DNA of 64,000 nt, from assembly GCF_016592155.1 (NCBI RefSeq), contig NZ_AP024237.1, positions 1,178,001 to 1,242,000 of the forward strand, in the 5' to 3' direction. Below, in pieces: positions 1 to 8,786 of this stretch (position 1 is the stretch's first letter; each line of letters starts with the position of its first letter). Below the pieces are notes generated by a model, which worked only from the letters and a program-made list of their open reading frames with translations, made no database searches and was not told the origin of the DNA. Both the position numbers and the translations under genes were made by a program. This DNA comes from Mycobacterium heckeshornense (GTDB taxonomy: Bacteria; Actinomycetota; Actinomycetes; Mycobacteriales; Mycobacteriaceae).

Positions 1-239
1 TGTCCGAACGGGAACTGTTATCAGCCGTTTTCGAAGGCCGCGCCAAGCTGGCGGACGCGGTTGGCCTGCATATGAGCCCGCCCCTGCCGATGATCGGCGC
101 CGGTGAGCTGATCAGCGCGGCAGCCAAGGCGCTGCGCGACGCCGATGCGCTGATGGTCGTGGAAGAAGGCAAACCGGTCGGGGTGATCACCCGCCATGAT
201 TTGCTGGGCTTTCTGTCCGAGGGTCCACGGCGCAGGTAG
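1..239 (+). CDS. cbs: Cystathionine beta-synthase, 3' end only
   Basis: Only the last 78 codons are present, read from base 3 with the 5' part outside the window. The translation carries the second half of a CBS-domain pair, with the motifs SPPLPMIGAGE, DADALMVVEEGKPVGVIT and a C-terminal RHDLLGFL. In the intact enzyme the PLP domain condenses serine and homocysteine to cystathionine, and the CBS pair is regulatory. Its place a short way upstream of metB matches the mycobacterial transsulfuration locus cbs-pra-metB. Assignment to cbs rather than another CBS-domain protein rests on that context. Confidence 0.85.
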   Translation, partial: SERELLSAVFEGRAKLADAVGLHMSPPLPMIGAGELISAAAKALRDADALMVVEEGKPVGVITRHDLLGFLSEGPRRR

Positions 240-394
240 CGGAACCGCTGGCGGGCAAATTAATTCGGCTAGCAAATCAACGCAGAGGTTGGTCCATGGG
301 GTCGGCCTTGCGCTGAGCGCGCTCGCGCCGACCGCTCGTCGGGTACCGTAATGCCGCCGAGTGCAGGTCATCCCATGTCCGTGGAAGGCGTTTC

Positions 395-1063
395 ATGACC
401 GACCAACCCGCCCCGCCGCCCGGCGGTCCTGATCCGCAGCATCCCGCCCAAGGCGGCCATCCGCCTCCGCCGCCCGGCGGCGCATACCCGCCGCCCCCAC
501 CGCCTTCCGGGGAATTCGTGCCGCCGCCGCCCGGCCCGGTGATTCGCGGTTTGCCGCCGCACGCCTATACCCCGTGGGGCACCCGAGTCATGGCCTTCGT
601 CGTCGACTTCGTCCCCTACGCGATCATCATCTCCATCGGCTGGCTCGTGCTGGTCGGCACCGAACAGACGGCATGCATCACCGACATCTCGCGATACGAC
701 GTCGACCAGGTCTGCGCCAGTGGCTATTCCGCGGTGGGTATGACGACATTCTGGTTGGCGGTGCTGGTGGGTTTGGCCTATCTCATCTGGAACTACGGCT
801 ATCGGCAGGGCATCACCGGCTCGAGCATTGGCAAGACGGTCATGAAGTTCAAGGTGGTGAGCGAAAATACCGGCCAGCCAATCGGATTCGGGTTGTCCAT
901 CGCACGTCAACTCGCACATTTCATCGACGCGGTCATCTGCTATATCGGCTATTTGTTGCCGCTGTGGGACGCCAAGCGGCAAACCATCGCCGACAAGATC
1001 ATGTCGACGGTTTGCCTGCCGAGCGAACCCTCGGCCGATACGATTCGGCCACCGACACCGTGA
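395..1063 (+). CDS. pra: Proline-rich RDD-family membrane protein (Pra-like)
   Basis: 222 residues. The first 55 or so are a proline/glycine-rich cytoplasmic tail (repeats such as PPPPPGGAYPPPPPP). An RDD domain follows: an Arg-containing segment at about residue 64 (GTRVMAF), then membrane helices near residues 70-90 and 118-135 and a third near 175-190. RDD proteins are membrane proteins of mostly unknown function. The proline-rich head plus the position between cbs and metB matches the mycobacterial proline-rich antigen homologue (Rv1078 in M. tuberculosis, from memory). The start is the ATG in GTTTCATGACC; no strong Shine-Dalgarno sequence is obvious. Confidence 0.8.
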   Translation: MTDQPAPPPGGPDPQHPAQGGHPPPPPGGAYPPPPPPSGEFVPPPPGPVIRGLPPHAYTPWGTRVMAFVVDFVPYAIIISIGWLVLVGTEQTACITDISRYDVDQVCASGYSAVGMTTFWLAVLVGLAYLIWNYGYRQGITGSSIGKTVMKFKVVSENTGQPIGFGLSIARQLAHFIDAVICYIGYLLPLWDAKRQTIADKIMSTVCLPSEPSADTIRPPTP

Positions 1064-1121
1064 CGCGCGCAATGACCATTTGTGGGATCGCATAACAAAA
1101 GCGAAGGACACCGTCGGTACC

Positions 1122-1571
1122 ATGTCGACACCGCCTGGGCCACTCGGCCGACAGCCGGAATGGCGGGACCCCGATCCGTACGGCTTTCCGAACGCACCCG
1201 TGCCGCCGGCGTCCTGGCACCCGGGGTATTACGGTCAGCCGTACGGCTATTCCACGTACTCTGGGTACGCGGTTGATCCTCGAGCGCCGTATGGGCGTGA
1301 TCCCGCCACGGGACAGCCGTTGTCCGACAAGTCAGCGGCCGTCGCGGGCTGCCTGCAGTTGTTTGTCGGCATGCTCGGTGTCGGCCGCTTCTACATCGGT
1401 TCGGCGGTAATTGGGGGAATTCAGTTGGCGCTCACCATTATTGGTTTGATGCTGACTATCGTCTTCGTTGGGTTCCCCATTTTGTTCGGGGTCGCGATTT
1501 GGGCCTTTGTCGACGCGATCATGATGTTTACCGCAGCGGTTCCCGACGCTCATGGTCGCAAACTGCGCTAG
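1122..1571 (+). CDS. TM2-domain membrane protein with Tyr/Pro-rich N-terminus
   Basis: 149 residues from the ATG that follows GCGAAGGACA. Residues 1-65 are rich in Pro, Gly and Tyr (for example YYGQPYGYSTYSGY). Two transmembrane helices follow, with the TM2 pattern: LSDKSAAVAGCLQLFVGMLG, then GVGRFYIGSAVIGGIQLAL, then a second helix ending WAFVDAIMM. The GxGRFYxG turn is the hallmark of the TM2 family. The function is unknown. It is codirectional with the RDD gene, and both proteins have disordered proline-rich N-termini, which suggests a common envelope role; that is inference. A longer reading from 1080 is possible but less likely. Confidence 0.75.
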   Translation: MSTPPGPLGRQPEWRDPDPYGFPNAPVPPASWHPGYYGQPYGYSTYSGYAVDPRAPYGRDPATGQPLSDKSAAVAGCLQLFVGMLGVGRFYIGSAVIGGIQLALTIIGLMLTIVFVGFPILFGVAIWAFVDAIMMFTAAVPDAHGRKLR

Positions 1572-1650
1572 CGTCCGGTGGGTGGCGGTGCCTGCGGCTT
1601 CTTCGGCGGATGCGACCGCGATTCGTCGACCCCATTAGGCTTGATCGTCG

Positions 1651-2832
1651 ATGAGCAGACAGCGCACTACGGCCGGTGACGGCGACAAGCGTCGCATGCC
1701 GGGGCTCGCTACCCGGGCCATTCACGCCGGCTATTCACCGGACCCTCTGACCGGTGCGGTCAACCCTCCGATCAATACCAGCAGCACGTTCGCTCAAGAC
1801 GGCGTCGGTGTCCTGCGCGGAGAATTCGACTACTCCCGATCCGGTAACCCAACGCGGGCGGCGCTGGAAGCGGCGCTGGCGGCTGTCGAGGAGGGCAGAT
1901 TTTGCCGCGCGTTCAGTTCCGGGATGGCCGCCACCGACTGTGCGTTGCGGGCAATGCTGCGCCCGGGCGACCACGTGGTGATCCCGGACGACGCCTACGG
2001 GGGTACTTTCCGCCTGATCGACCAGGTTTTCACCGCATGGGGTGTCGACTACACGCCGGTAACTTTCGCTGATCTCGACGCGGTGCGCGATGCGATCACT
2101 CCGCGGACCCGACTGATCTGGGTGGAAACGCCGACCAATCCGCTGCTATCGATCGCCGATATCGGGGCAATCGCCGACATTGCGCGGGAACGCTCCGTAA
2201 AAGTGTTGGTGGACAACACGTTTGCGTCACCGGCGGTGCAGCAGCCGTTGACCCTGGGTGCTGACATCGTGCTGCATTCGACCACCAAATACATCGGCGG
2301 GCACTCCGATGTCGTGGGCGGCGCGCTGGTCACCGACGATGAAGAGCTCGACGCGGCGTTCGGCTTTCTGCAGAACGGGGCCGGCGCGGTGCCGGGCCCG
2401 TTCGACATTTACCTGACGCTGCGCGGCCTGAAGACGCTGGTGTTGCGGATGCAGCGGCACAGCGAAAACGGCGCGGCGGTCGCGCATTTCCTCGCCAGGC
2501 ATCCAGCGGTCAGCACCGTGTTGTATCCAGGGCTGTCCAGTCATCCGGGCCATCAGGTCGCCGCGCGGCAGATGCGCGGTTTCGGCGGCATGGTCTCCGT
2601 GCGGATGCGGGGCGGACGCCGAGCGGCCGAGGAGCTGTGCGCCAACACCGCGGTGTTCATCCTGGCCGAGTCGTTGGGTGGGGTGGAGTCACTGATCGAG
2701 CATCCGTTCGCAATGACACATGCGTCGACGGCGGGTTCGCGGCTCGAGGTTCCCGACGACTTGGTACGGCTGTCGGTGGGTATTGAGGATGTTTCCGATC
2801 TGCTGGCCGACCTCGAGCAGGCCCTGAGCTAG
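1651..2832 (+). CDS. metB: Cystathionine gamma-synthase
   Basis: 393 residues, full length for the Cys/Met-metabolism PLP family. The enzyme joins cysteine to an activated homoserine to make cystathionine for methionine synthesis. Visible features are YSRSGNPTRAALE near residue 62, SSGMAATDCAL near 90, the PLP-phosphate loop with PDDAYGGTFR, WVETPTNP near 156, and the Schiff-base lysine in HSTTKYIGGHSD near 210. The C-terminal SLGGVESLIEHP segment is typical of the gamma-synthase/gamma-lyase group. Position downstream of cbs and pra matches M. tuberculosis metB. Sequence alone does not firmly separate gamma-synthase from gamma-lyase activity. Confidence 0.93.
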   Translation: MSRQRTTAGDGDKRRMPGLATRAIHAGYSPDPLTGAVNPPINTSSTFAQDGVGVLRGEFDYSRSGNPTRAALEAALAAVEEGRFCRAFSSGMAATDCALRAMLRPGDHVVIPDDAYGGTFRLIDQVFTAWGVDYTPVTFADLDAVRDAITPRTRLIWVETPTNPLLSIADIGAIADIARERSVKVLVDNTFASPAVQQPLTLGADIVLHSTTKYIGGHSDVVGGALVTDDEELDAAFGFLQNGAGAVPGPFDIYLTLRGLKTLVLRMQRHSENGAAVAHFLARHPAVSTVLYPGLSSHPGHQVAARQMRGFGGMVSVRMRGGRRAAEELCANTAVFILAESLGGVESLIEHPFAMTHASTAGSRLEVPDDLVRLSVGIEDVSDLLADLEQALS

Positions 2833-2929
2833 ACGGTATGGGGGGCTGGGGCCTCGCTCACAGGTGAACGTGGGTTGCCGGCAGGAAACGGGTCCTGGCT
2901 GGTAGGGCCACACGATGTGGGAGGCCCCA

Positions 2930-3301
2930 GTGAAGGTTGAGCGTTCGGGTGTTGGTTTGGATGTGCATGCGCGGTCGGTGGTTGGGTGTGCGTTGGACGG
3001 AGATACCCCCGGATTATCAGGAGATTTTGGAGTGGTTGCGATCGTTGCCGGGCCGGGTCGCGGTGGCCTATGAGGCTGGCCCGACGGGGTTGGGTCTGGC
3101 GCGCTTTCTGGTGGCGGCTGGGGTGGTGTGTCTGGTGGCCGTTGCGTCGAAGCGGCAACGCCCGACCGGGGATCGGGTCAAAGACCGATGCCCGTGATGC
3201 GGCGCATCTGGCCCGGTTGCTGCATTTGGGTCAGATTGTGGAGGTCACGGTTCCCAGCGCCGAGCAGGAGGCGGCCCGAGAAACTTGCGCCCTCCACAAC
3301 T
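2930..3301 (+). pseudogene. IS110-family transposase remnant
   Basis: The region reads as the N-terminal RuvC-like (DEDD) part of an IS110-type transposase broken over three frames. The pieces are GVGLDVHARSVVGCALDG (with the first catalytic Asp) from a GTG at 2930, then YEAGPTGLGLARFLVAAGV (with the Glu) in the next frame, then KTDARDAAHLARLL (with the next Asp) in the third. Homology stops near 3301, so the helical and C-terminal Ser domains are missing. At least two frameshifts plus a 3' truncation mean it is inactive. It lies between metB and the convergent GPP34 gene. Confidence 0.8.
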
Positions 3302-3638
3302 GTCCGAATCGAGCCTGGCGGCGGCAGCGCGTGGCAGTGACCCGCGAACGCTTTATGAGCAATCCTGTTGCCTGACAACGTGATGACGCTCGACCTCTAG
3401 ATCCGCGATCCACTCCAGCAGAACAGTCCGTCCTGCGGTAACCAACCCGCGAATACCAGACTTGACACCCGCGTCGACAACCTCGACAGGCTCGCCAACC
3501 GGGACGATTCGGTCAACCGGAAGCGGGCGCCCGGCGACAGCCGCGGCACCTGCTTCCCCTGCCTGGCTGACAAAACGAACTACCTATCAAAGCGTGACGT
3601 GCGCTGCCGGACCAGCGCCGGGCCGGCGGGCGCCGGCG
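3302..3638. other. Gap between IS110 remnant and GPP34 gene
   Basis: No gene is confidently recognised here. On the minus strand a frame with no stop runs from about 3583 to a TAA at 3353-3355; its translation includes PVDRIVPVGEPVEVVDAGVK and RTVLLEWIADLEV. It has no good start codon, so it may be the tail of a decayed gene or a chance open frame in GC-rich DNA. Confidence 0.35.
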
Positions 3639-4301
3639 TCACGTCAACGCGGGGCGGATCGCCGCCGTTGTCACGGCCAGGTTGACCTCGGGCAGGCCGG
3701 GCTCGGATTCGTTTACCCAGCAGCCGCTGGCGATATCGCCGGCACGGCTGAGGACCCAATCCCAGCCGCGGTCGTCGAGGCTGAACACTGCGCCCAGCCC
3801 GCCGATGGCGTGCAGCAGCGAGATGATCGTCGCCGCCGCCGGATCGGGACACAGTCGGTCGAATAGCGCCGCCGTCATAGCCGCACGCGTTTGCGAAACC
3901 CGGTGCCGGTCAGTCAGCCGCCAGCCATAAGCCGGCTTGAATCCCTTGGCGTACAACTGGACCCGTTGCACGTGACCGCCGCGTTCGAGCTGCGAGAGAA
4001 CAAGGGCCGGGGTTTCGCGGCGCAGTTTGGCTATCGCCGCCGCGGGGCTAAGGGGCCGGCGCAGCAACAACCGCAGCGCCGGCGCGACGGCCGGATCACC
4101 CGGGTCGGGGCCGGTCAGTACCAACAGTCGTCGAGTTTGTACCGGGTCCCCGTCGACCGCCGGGCGAATCCGGCACGCGTAGGCCAGATCCAGCAGCACC
4201 GCGGCGGCCAGCAGCCGTCCGCGCCGTGTCCGATCCAACGCCGGCTGTCCCGACGCATTGTCGAGCAGCAGCAGCAACAAATCCTCGGCGATCTTCGCCA
4301 T
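3639..4301 (-). CDS. GPP34 (GOLPH3/Vps74-type) family protein
   Basis: 220 residues covering a whole GPP34 domain. It starts with the amphipathic MAKIAEDLLLLLLDNASG, continues with LAAAVLLDLAYACRI, a basic stretch near LLLRRPLSP, and ends with a helical segment around AATIISLLHAIGGLGAVF. In eukaryotes this fold binds phosphatidylinositol-4-phosphate on Golgi membranes. Actinobacterial members are common but their role is not established; membrane-lipid binding is a reasonable guess. It lies 41 bp downstream of greA on the same strand and may be cotranscribed. Confidence 0.8.
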   Translation of the reverse strand: MAKIAEDLLLLLLDNASGQPALDRTRRGRLLAAAVLLDLAYACRIRPAVDGDPVQTRRLLVLTGPDPGDPAVAPALRLLLRRPLSPAAAIAKLRRETPALVLSQLERGGHVQRVQLYAKGFKPAYGWRLTDRHRVSQTRAAMTAALFDRLCPDPAAATIISLLHAIGGLGAVFSLDDRGWDWVLSRAGDIASGCWVNESEPGLPEVNLAVTTAAIRPALT

Positions 4302-4342
4302 GGCGGACCCGATACCGCCCGGTTTCCCGACCCCGGTTAGCT

Positions 4343-4834
4343 CTAGGCGCGGTACGGCTCCGCGCTGACCAATGTCACCTTGACGGTGTTGCCGTTGGGC
4401 ACCTTGTAGGTCCGGCTCTCGCCGACCTTTGCGTTGAGGAGGGCAGCGCCCAGCGGCGAATTCGGCGAGTACACCTCGAGCTTGCCGTCGTTAAGTCCCT
4501 CCTGCCGGGTGGCGATCAGAAAGGTCTCGGTGTCGGACTCGTCGTCGTTGTAGTAGACCTTTACCACCGAGCCGGGCAGCGCCACGCCGGATTGGGTGGG
4601 CGCTTCGACCTTGGCGTTGCTCAGCAGGTCCTGCAGCTGACGGATGCGGGCCTCTTGCTGCCCCTGCTCCTCGCGAGCGGCGTGATATCCGCCGTTCTCG
4701 CTGAGGTCGCCCTCCTCGCGGCGGGCGTTGATTTCTGCGGCGATGACCGGACGGTTCGCGATCAGTTGGTCGAGCTCGGCCTTGAGCCGGTCATGTGACT
4801 CCTGGGTCAACCAGGTCACCTGAGTGTCCGTCAT
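4343..4834 (-). CDS. greA: Transcription elongation factor GreA
   Basis: 163 residues, the normal GreA length. The N-terminal antiparallel coiled coil (about residues 1-75) carries the acidic tip [18 protein letters not shown], which reaches into the RNA polymerase secondary channel and stimulates cleavage of backtracked RNA. The C-terminal FKBP-like domain includes [17 protein letters not shown] and ends [20 protein letters not shown]. The start MTDTQVTWL is preceded by AAGGAG at good spacing, which rules out the longer frame to 4906. Downstream on the same strand is the GPP34 gene. Confidence 0.96.
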   Translation of the reverse strand: MTDTQVTWLTQESHDRLKAELDQLIANRPVIAAEINARREEGDLSENGGYHAAREEQGQQEARIRQLQDLLSNAKVEAPTQSGVALPGSVVKVYYNDDESDTETFLIATRQEGLNDGKLEVYSPNSPLGAALLNAKVGESRTYKVPNGNTVKVTLVSAEPYRA

Positions 4835-4963
4835 CTCGTCGCGCTCCTTGTGTCGTCGTTTCCACGATATTCGCGTGGGCAAGGCTTTCGGTTCGCTGCC
4901 GCGCATGGGGCTTCACCGCGCGTGCGCCGCGCCGTGCCGCGTATGTCGCGCTAATGCAGCAAT

Positions 4964-4987
4964 ACACGGTCCCAGTGGGAACCGTGT
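4964..4987. terminator. Hairpin between the DUF4307 gene and greA
   Basis: ACACGGT-CCC and GGGA-ACCGTGT can form a stem of 10 pairs with one bulged base and a 3-nt AGT loop. There is no T-tract. It lies in the 240-bp gap between two minus-strand genes, so it could end transcription of the DUF4307 gene or lie in the greA leader. Function is inferred only from structure and position. Confidence 0.35.
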
Positions 4988-5074
4988 ACCCGGACATGAT
5001 ACCACCGCCACGGCTTTCGCTAGTCAGCTTTGGACGGCCACCGCTTTTGCTCCGGTGCGGCAACAGCCGTGTGC

Positions 5075-5509
5075 TTACGCGGGCCGCAGATAGCTGGGCA
5101 CATCGGTGCCGCAGCCGTAGATGTCGCCCATTGCCGGCGGCCGGAAGGATTTCACGATCGCCGTCACCTGCACCGTGTCCCGGTCCGACGGCGGGATCAG
5201 CACTTCGCGCCGGCCCGTCTCGCTGCCGTCCTTCGACCGTGCCCGCACGATGCAATCGGCCCGACGCGACGGGTCCGAGCGCCTCACGTTGATCGTCACC
5301 GCCACCGTCTCGTCGTCGATCAGGCGGTAGCCGACCAGCGTGCCGGTCACGTCGCGGTTGGCCAGCCGCTGATAACCGATGACCGCGATGAGGACGCCGG
5401 CCGCGACCACCAACGATGCCAGCGCGATGACGACACCGCGGCGCGACCAGCCGGTCAGCCGGGGACGCCCATAGCGGGTCTGCGGACGCGGGATGCGGCC
5501 GTCGTTCAT
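5075..5509 (-). CDS. DUF4307 membrane-anchored protein
   Basis: 144 residues. There is a basic cytoplasmic N-terminus (about 1-25), one transmembrane helix (RGVVIALASLVVAAGVLIAV, about 25-45), then an extracytoplasmic beta-rich domain with YRLIDDETVAVTINVRR and DCIVRARSKDGSETGRREVL. That architecture is the actinobacterial DUF4307 family, corresponding to Rv1081c in position. Function is unknown. Two cysteines near residues 87 and 133 could pair outside the membrane. It is transcribed away from mca, with a 111-bp divergent gap. Confidence 0.8.
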   Translation of the reverse strand: MNDGRIPRPQTRYGRPRLTGWSRRGVVIALASLVVAAGVLIAVIGYQRLANRDVTGTLVGYRLIDDETVAVTINVRRSDPSRRADCIVRARSKDGSETGRREVLIPPSDRDTVQVTAIVKSFRPPAMGDIYGCGTDVPSYLRPA

Positions 5510-5620
5510 GTCGGTGCGGCAGTCTCCTGGTCGGGTTTCGGGGCCGGGTGGCGGGGATGGAACGATTAGAACTGGAACTATAGGGGCACCTCAGCCGAAC
5601 AGCGGACAGACAGGGAGCAG

Positions 5621-6490
5621 GTGAGCGAACTGCGATTGATGGCGGTGCACGCCCACCCCGACGACGAATCCAGCAAAGGCGCCGCGACCCTTGCTCGCTA
5701 CGCAGACGAGGGTCATCGTGTGCTGGTGGTGACGCTGACCGGGGGCGAACGCGGCGAGATCCTCAACCCCGCCATGGATCTGCCCGAAGTGCATGGGCGC
5801 ATCGCCGAAATCCGCCGAGACGAGATGGCCAAGGCCGCCGAGATCCTCGGCGTCGAGCACACCTGGCTCGGTTTCGTCGACTCCGGTCTGCCCAAGGGCG
5901 AACTGCCGCCCCCACTGCCCGAGGACTGCTTTGCGCGGGTGCCGCTGGACGTCTCTACCGAGGCGCTGGTACGCGTGGTGCGGGATTTCCGCCCGCACGT
6001 GATGATCACCTACGACGAGAACGGCGGCTACCCGCATCCCGACCACATCCGTTGTCACCAGGTATCGGTCGCCGCGTATGAGGCGGCCGGAGATTACGCG
6101 CGCTTCCGCCACGCCGGGGAGCCGTGGACGGTGTCCAAGCTCTACTACGTCCACGGGTTCCTGCGGCAACGGATGCAGGTGCTGCAGGACGAATTCACCA
6201 GGCATGGCCAAAACGGGCCATTCGAGAAATGGCTGGCGCTGTGGGATGCCAAGCACGACGTGTTCGCTGACCGGGTCACGACCCGAGTGGAGTGCTCGGC
6301 ATACTTCAGCCATCGCGACGACGCGCTGCGGGCCCACGCCACCCAGATCGACCCCAACGCCGACTTCTTCGCCGCGCCGATCGAATGGCAGCAGCGGCTG
6401 TGGCCGACCGAGGAGTTCGAGCTGGCCCGCTCCCGGGTGCCGGTCAGCCTTCCCGAAACGGATCTGTTCGCCGGAATCGAGGCCGAGTGA
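5621..6490 (+). CDS. mca: Mycothiol S-conjugate amidase
   Basis: 289 residues beginning at a GTG. The enzyme cuts the amide bond of mycothiol S-conjugates, releasing mercapturic acids for export and recycling GlcN-Ins. The zinc-binding motif [11 protein letters not shown] is at residues 9-19, and the third metal-site region [11 protein letters not shown] is near residue 143. [12 protein letters not shown] and ETDLFAGIE at the ends are typical of Mca as opposed to the shorter MshB. The stop overlaps the next start by 1 bp (TGATG), so the pair is likely translationally coupled. Confidence 0.95.
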   Translation: MSELRLMAVHAHPDDESSKGAATLARYADEGHRVLVVTLTGGERGEILNPAMDLPEVHGRIAEIRRDEMAKAAEILGVEHTWLGFVDSGLPKGELPPPLPEDCFARVPLDVSTEALVRVVRDFRPHVMITYDENGGYPHPDHIRCHQVSVAAYEAAGDYARFRHAGEPWTVSKLYYVHGFLRQRMQVLQDEFTRHGQNGPFEKWLALWDAKHDVFADRVTTRVECSAYFSHRDDALRAHATQIDPNADFFAAPIEWQQRLWPTEEFELARSRVPVSLPETDLFAGIEAE

Positions 6491-6771
6491 TGTCCGAAGT
6501 ATGGCTTTCCGCGATCACGGTGCTGGCCGACGACGCACCCCGTCACACCGGCCCGGATTTCGGCAAGGCCAGCCCGATGGGCCTGCTGGTCATCGTGCTG
6601 TTGCTGCTGGCCACGGTGTTTTTGATCCGGTCGATGAACCGGCAACTCAAGAAGGTGCCAGAATCGTTCGACCGAAACGACGCCGAGCCCGACCGGGCCG
6701 CCGATGAAGGAACGCTCGATCTCGACCGGCCGACGGATCACGAGCGAGCGCCCCGTGGGCCCGACGGTTAG
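6490..6771 (+). CDS. Small single-pass membrane protein downstream of mca
   Basis: 93 residues (Rv1083-like by position). A short lumenal N-terminus DDAPRHTGPDFGKASP is followed by one hydrophobic helix (MGLLVIVLLLLATVFLI) at about residues 30-46. Next comes a basic stop-transfer stretch RSMNRQLKK and an acidic, likely disordered tail. The ATG shares its A with the mca stop codon. The function is unknown; tight coupling to mca suggests a role in the same detoxification step at the membrane, which is inference. Confidence 0.8.
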   Translation: MSEVWLSAITVLADDAPRHTGPDFGKASPMGLLVIVLLLLATVFLIRSMNRQLKKVPESFDRNDAEPDRAADEGTLDLDRPTDHERAPRGPDG

Positions 6772-6780
6772 GACCCGACG

Positions 6781-8775
6781 ATGAGTCCTGCGGCCAACAC
6801 CCTGGCCGGCGCCGCCAGCCCCTATCTGCGCCAGCACGCCGACAACCCGGTGCACTGGCAGCAGTGGACGCCGCAGGCTCTTGCCGAAGCCGCCGAGCGC
6901 GACGTGCCGATCCTGCTCTCGGTGGGCTACGCGGCCTGTCACTGGTGTCATGTGATGGCCCACGAGTCGTTCGAGGACGACGAGGTGGCCGCCGCGATGA
7001 ACGCCAGATTTGTCTGCATCAAGGTCGACCGCGAGGAGCGGCCTGACATCGACGCCGTCTACATGAACGCCACCGTCGCGCTCACCGGGCAGGGCGGCTG
7101 GCCGATGACGTGTTTCCTCACCCCGGACGGCAGGCCGTTCTTCTGCGGCACCTACTACCCGAAACACGCTTTCTTACAACTGCTTTCCGCAGTGTCAGCC
7201 ACTTGGCGCGACCGCCGTGACGAAGTCGAGCAGGCCGCAGCACACATCGCGCGCGAGCTGCGCGCGATGTCTTCGGGACTGCCCGCGGCCGGCCCGCAGG
7301 TGGCGCCGCAACTGTGTGATCACGCCGTCGCCGCCGTGCTGCGCGACGAGGACACCGTGCACGGCGGGTTCGGCGGTGCACCGAAATTCCCGCCGTCGGC
7401 GCTGCTGGAGGCGTTACTGCGGCATCACGAGCGAACCGGTTCGCCGGCAGCGCTGCAGGCGGTAGAGCGCACCTGCACTGCGATGGCCCGCGGGGGCATC
7501 TACGACCAGCTAGCCGGTGGTTTCGCTCGATACAGTGTCGACAACGCTTGGGTGGTACCGCATTTCGAGAAGATGTTGTACGACAACGCGCTGCTGCTGC
7601 GAGTTTACGCGCATTGGGCGCGGCGCACCGCCAACCCGCTGGCGCAACGGATTTCCCGCGAGACGGCCCGGTTCATGCTCGATGCGCTGGCCGACGCCGA
7701 TATGTTCACGTCATCACTCGACGCCGATGCGGCCGGCCGCGAGGGCTCGACTTACGTGTGGACGCCGGCGCAGCTGCGCGAAGTCCTTAGCGACGACGAC
7801 GGACACTGGGCCGCTGCGGTTTTCGGTATCACCGAGGCGGGCACGTTCGAGGCCGGGGCCTCGGTGCTGCAGCTGCCGGCCGATCCCGACGACACCGACC
7901 GCTTCGAGCGGATCCGCGCCGCACTGCTGGCCGCGCGTTCGACCCGGCCCCAACCGGACCGCGACGACAAGGTTGTCACAGCCTGGAATGGGCTTGCGAT
8001 CACCGCGTTAGCCGAAGCCAGTGTGGCGCTGGGTGATCCGGGGTTGGCCGAGGCGGCCCGGCGATGCGCGGCGGCGCTGCTCGGGCTGCACCTCGTCGAC
8101 GGGCGGCTGCGACGGGCCAGCCTGGGCGGGCAGGTCGGCGAGAGTGCGGCCATTCTCGAAGACCATGCCGCGCTGGCGACCGGGCTGCTGACGCTCTACC
8201 AGTTGACCGGGGAGCCGGCGTGGCTGGCGGCGGCTACCGAACTACTGGACATTGCGTTGGCGCACTTCGCCGACCCCGACCGGCCGGGCCGGTGGTTCGA
8301 CAGCGCCGACGACGCCGAGCAGCTGATGATGCGTCCTGCCGACCCGACCGATGGTGCGACGCCGTCGGGCGCATCGTTGATCACCGAAGCGCTGCTGACC
8401 GCCGCGCACCTGGTCGGTGGTGACCGCGCCGAGCGTTATGGGCAGGCCGCGGCCGACGCACTGCGGGCGCATTCCCCGCTGCTGGCCCGCGTGCCGCGCT
8501 CGGCTGGGCATTGGCTGGCGGTCGCCGAGTCCGCCGTGCGGGGACCGCTGCAGATCGCGGTGGCGTGTGACGCGTCGCGGTCCTCGTTGTTGGCCGACGC
8601 GCGCCGGCTGGCACCGGGCGGGGCGATCGTGGTTGGCGGGCAAGCGAACTCGTCGGAACTCTTGACCGGCCGGGACCGGGTCGACGGCGCCGATGCGGCC
8701 TATGTGTGCCGGGGCCGGGTCTGCGACCTGCCGGTCACCACCACCGAGGAGCTGGCCGCCGCATTGGCACGGTAA
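6781..8775 (+). CDS. DUF255 thioredoxin-like / six-hairpin glycosidase-like protein
   Basis: 664 residues, the usual size of the YyaL/SPATA20 family. Residues 1-165 form a thioredoxin-fold DUF255 domain with HADNPVHWQQW and the CxxC site GYAACHWCHVM near residue 54, then GGWPMTCFLTPDG. The rest is an alpha/alpha barrel like N-acylglucosamine epimerases (GGIYDQLAGGFARYSVD, VPHFEKMLYDNALLL). The substrate is unknown and the family has no agreed biochemical role. It starts 9 bp after the small membrane gene, so mca, that gene and this one look like one operon. Confidence 0.88.
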   Translation: MSPAANTLAGAASPYLRQHADNPVHWQQWTPQALAEAAERDVPILLSVGYAACHWCHVMAHESFEDDEVAAAMNARFVCIKVDREERPDIDAVYMNATVALTGQGGWPMTCFLTPDGRPFFCGTYYPKHAFLQLLSAVSATWRDRRDEVEQAAAHIARELRAMSSGLPAAGPQVAPQLCDHAVAAVLRDEDTVHGGFGGAPKFPPSALLEALLRHHERTGSPAALQAVERTCTAMARGGIYDQLAGGFARYSVDNAWVVPHFEKMLYDNALLLRVYAHWARRTANPLAQRISRETARFMLDALADADMFTSSLDADAAGREGSTYVWTPAQLREVLSDDDGHWAAAVFGITEAGTFEAGASVLQLPADPDDTDRFERIRAALLAARSTRPQPDRDDKVVTAWNGLAITALAEASVALGDPGLAEAARRCAAALLGLHLVDGRLRRASLGGQVGESAAILEDHAALATGLLTLYQLTGEPAWLAAATELLDIALAHFADPDRPGRWFDSADDAEQLMMRPADPTDGATPSGASLITEALLTAAHLVGGDRAERYGQAAADALRAHSPLLARVPRSAGHWLAVAESAVRGPLQIAVACDASRSSLLADARRLAPGGAIVVGGQANSSELLTGRDRVDGADAAYVCRGRVCDLPVTTTEELAAALAR

Positions 8776-8786
8776 CCTGACCTGTC

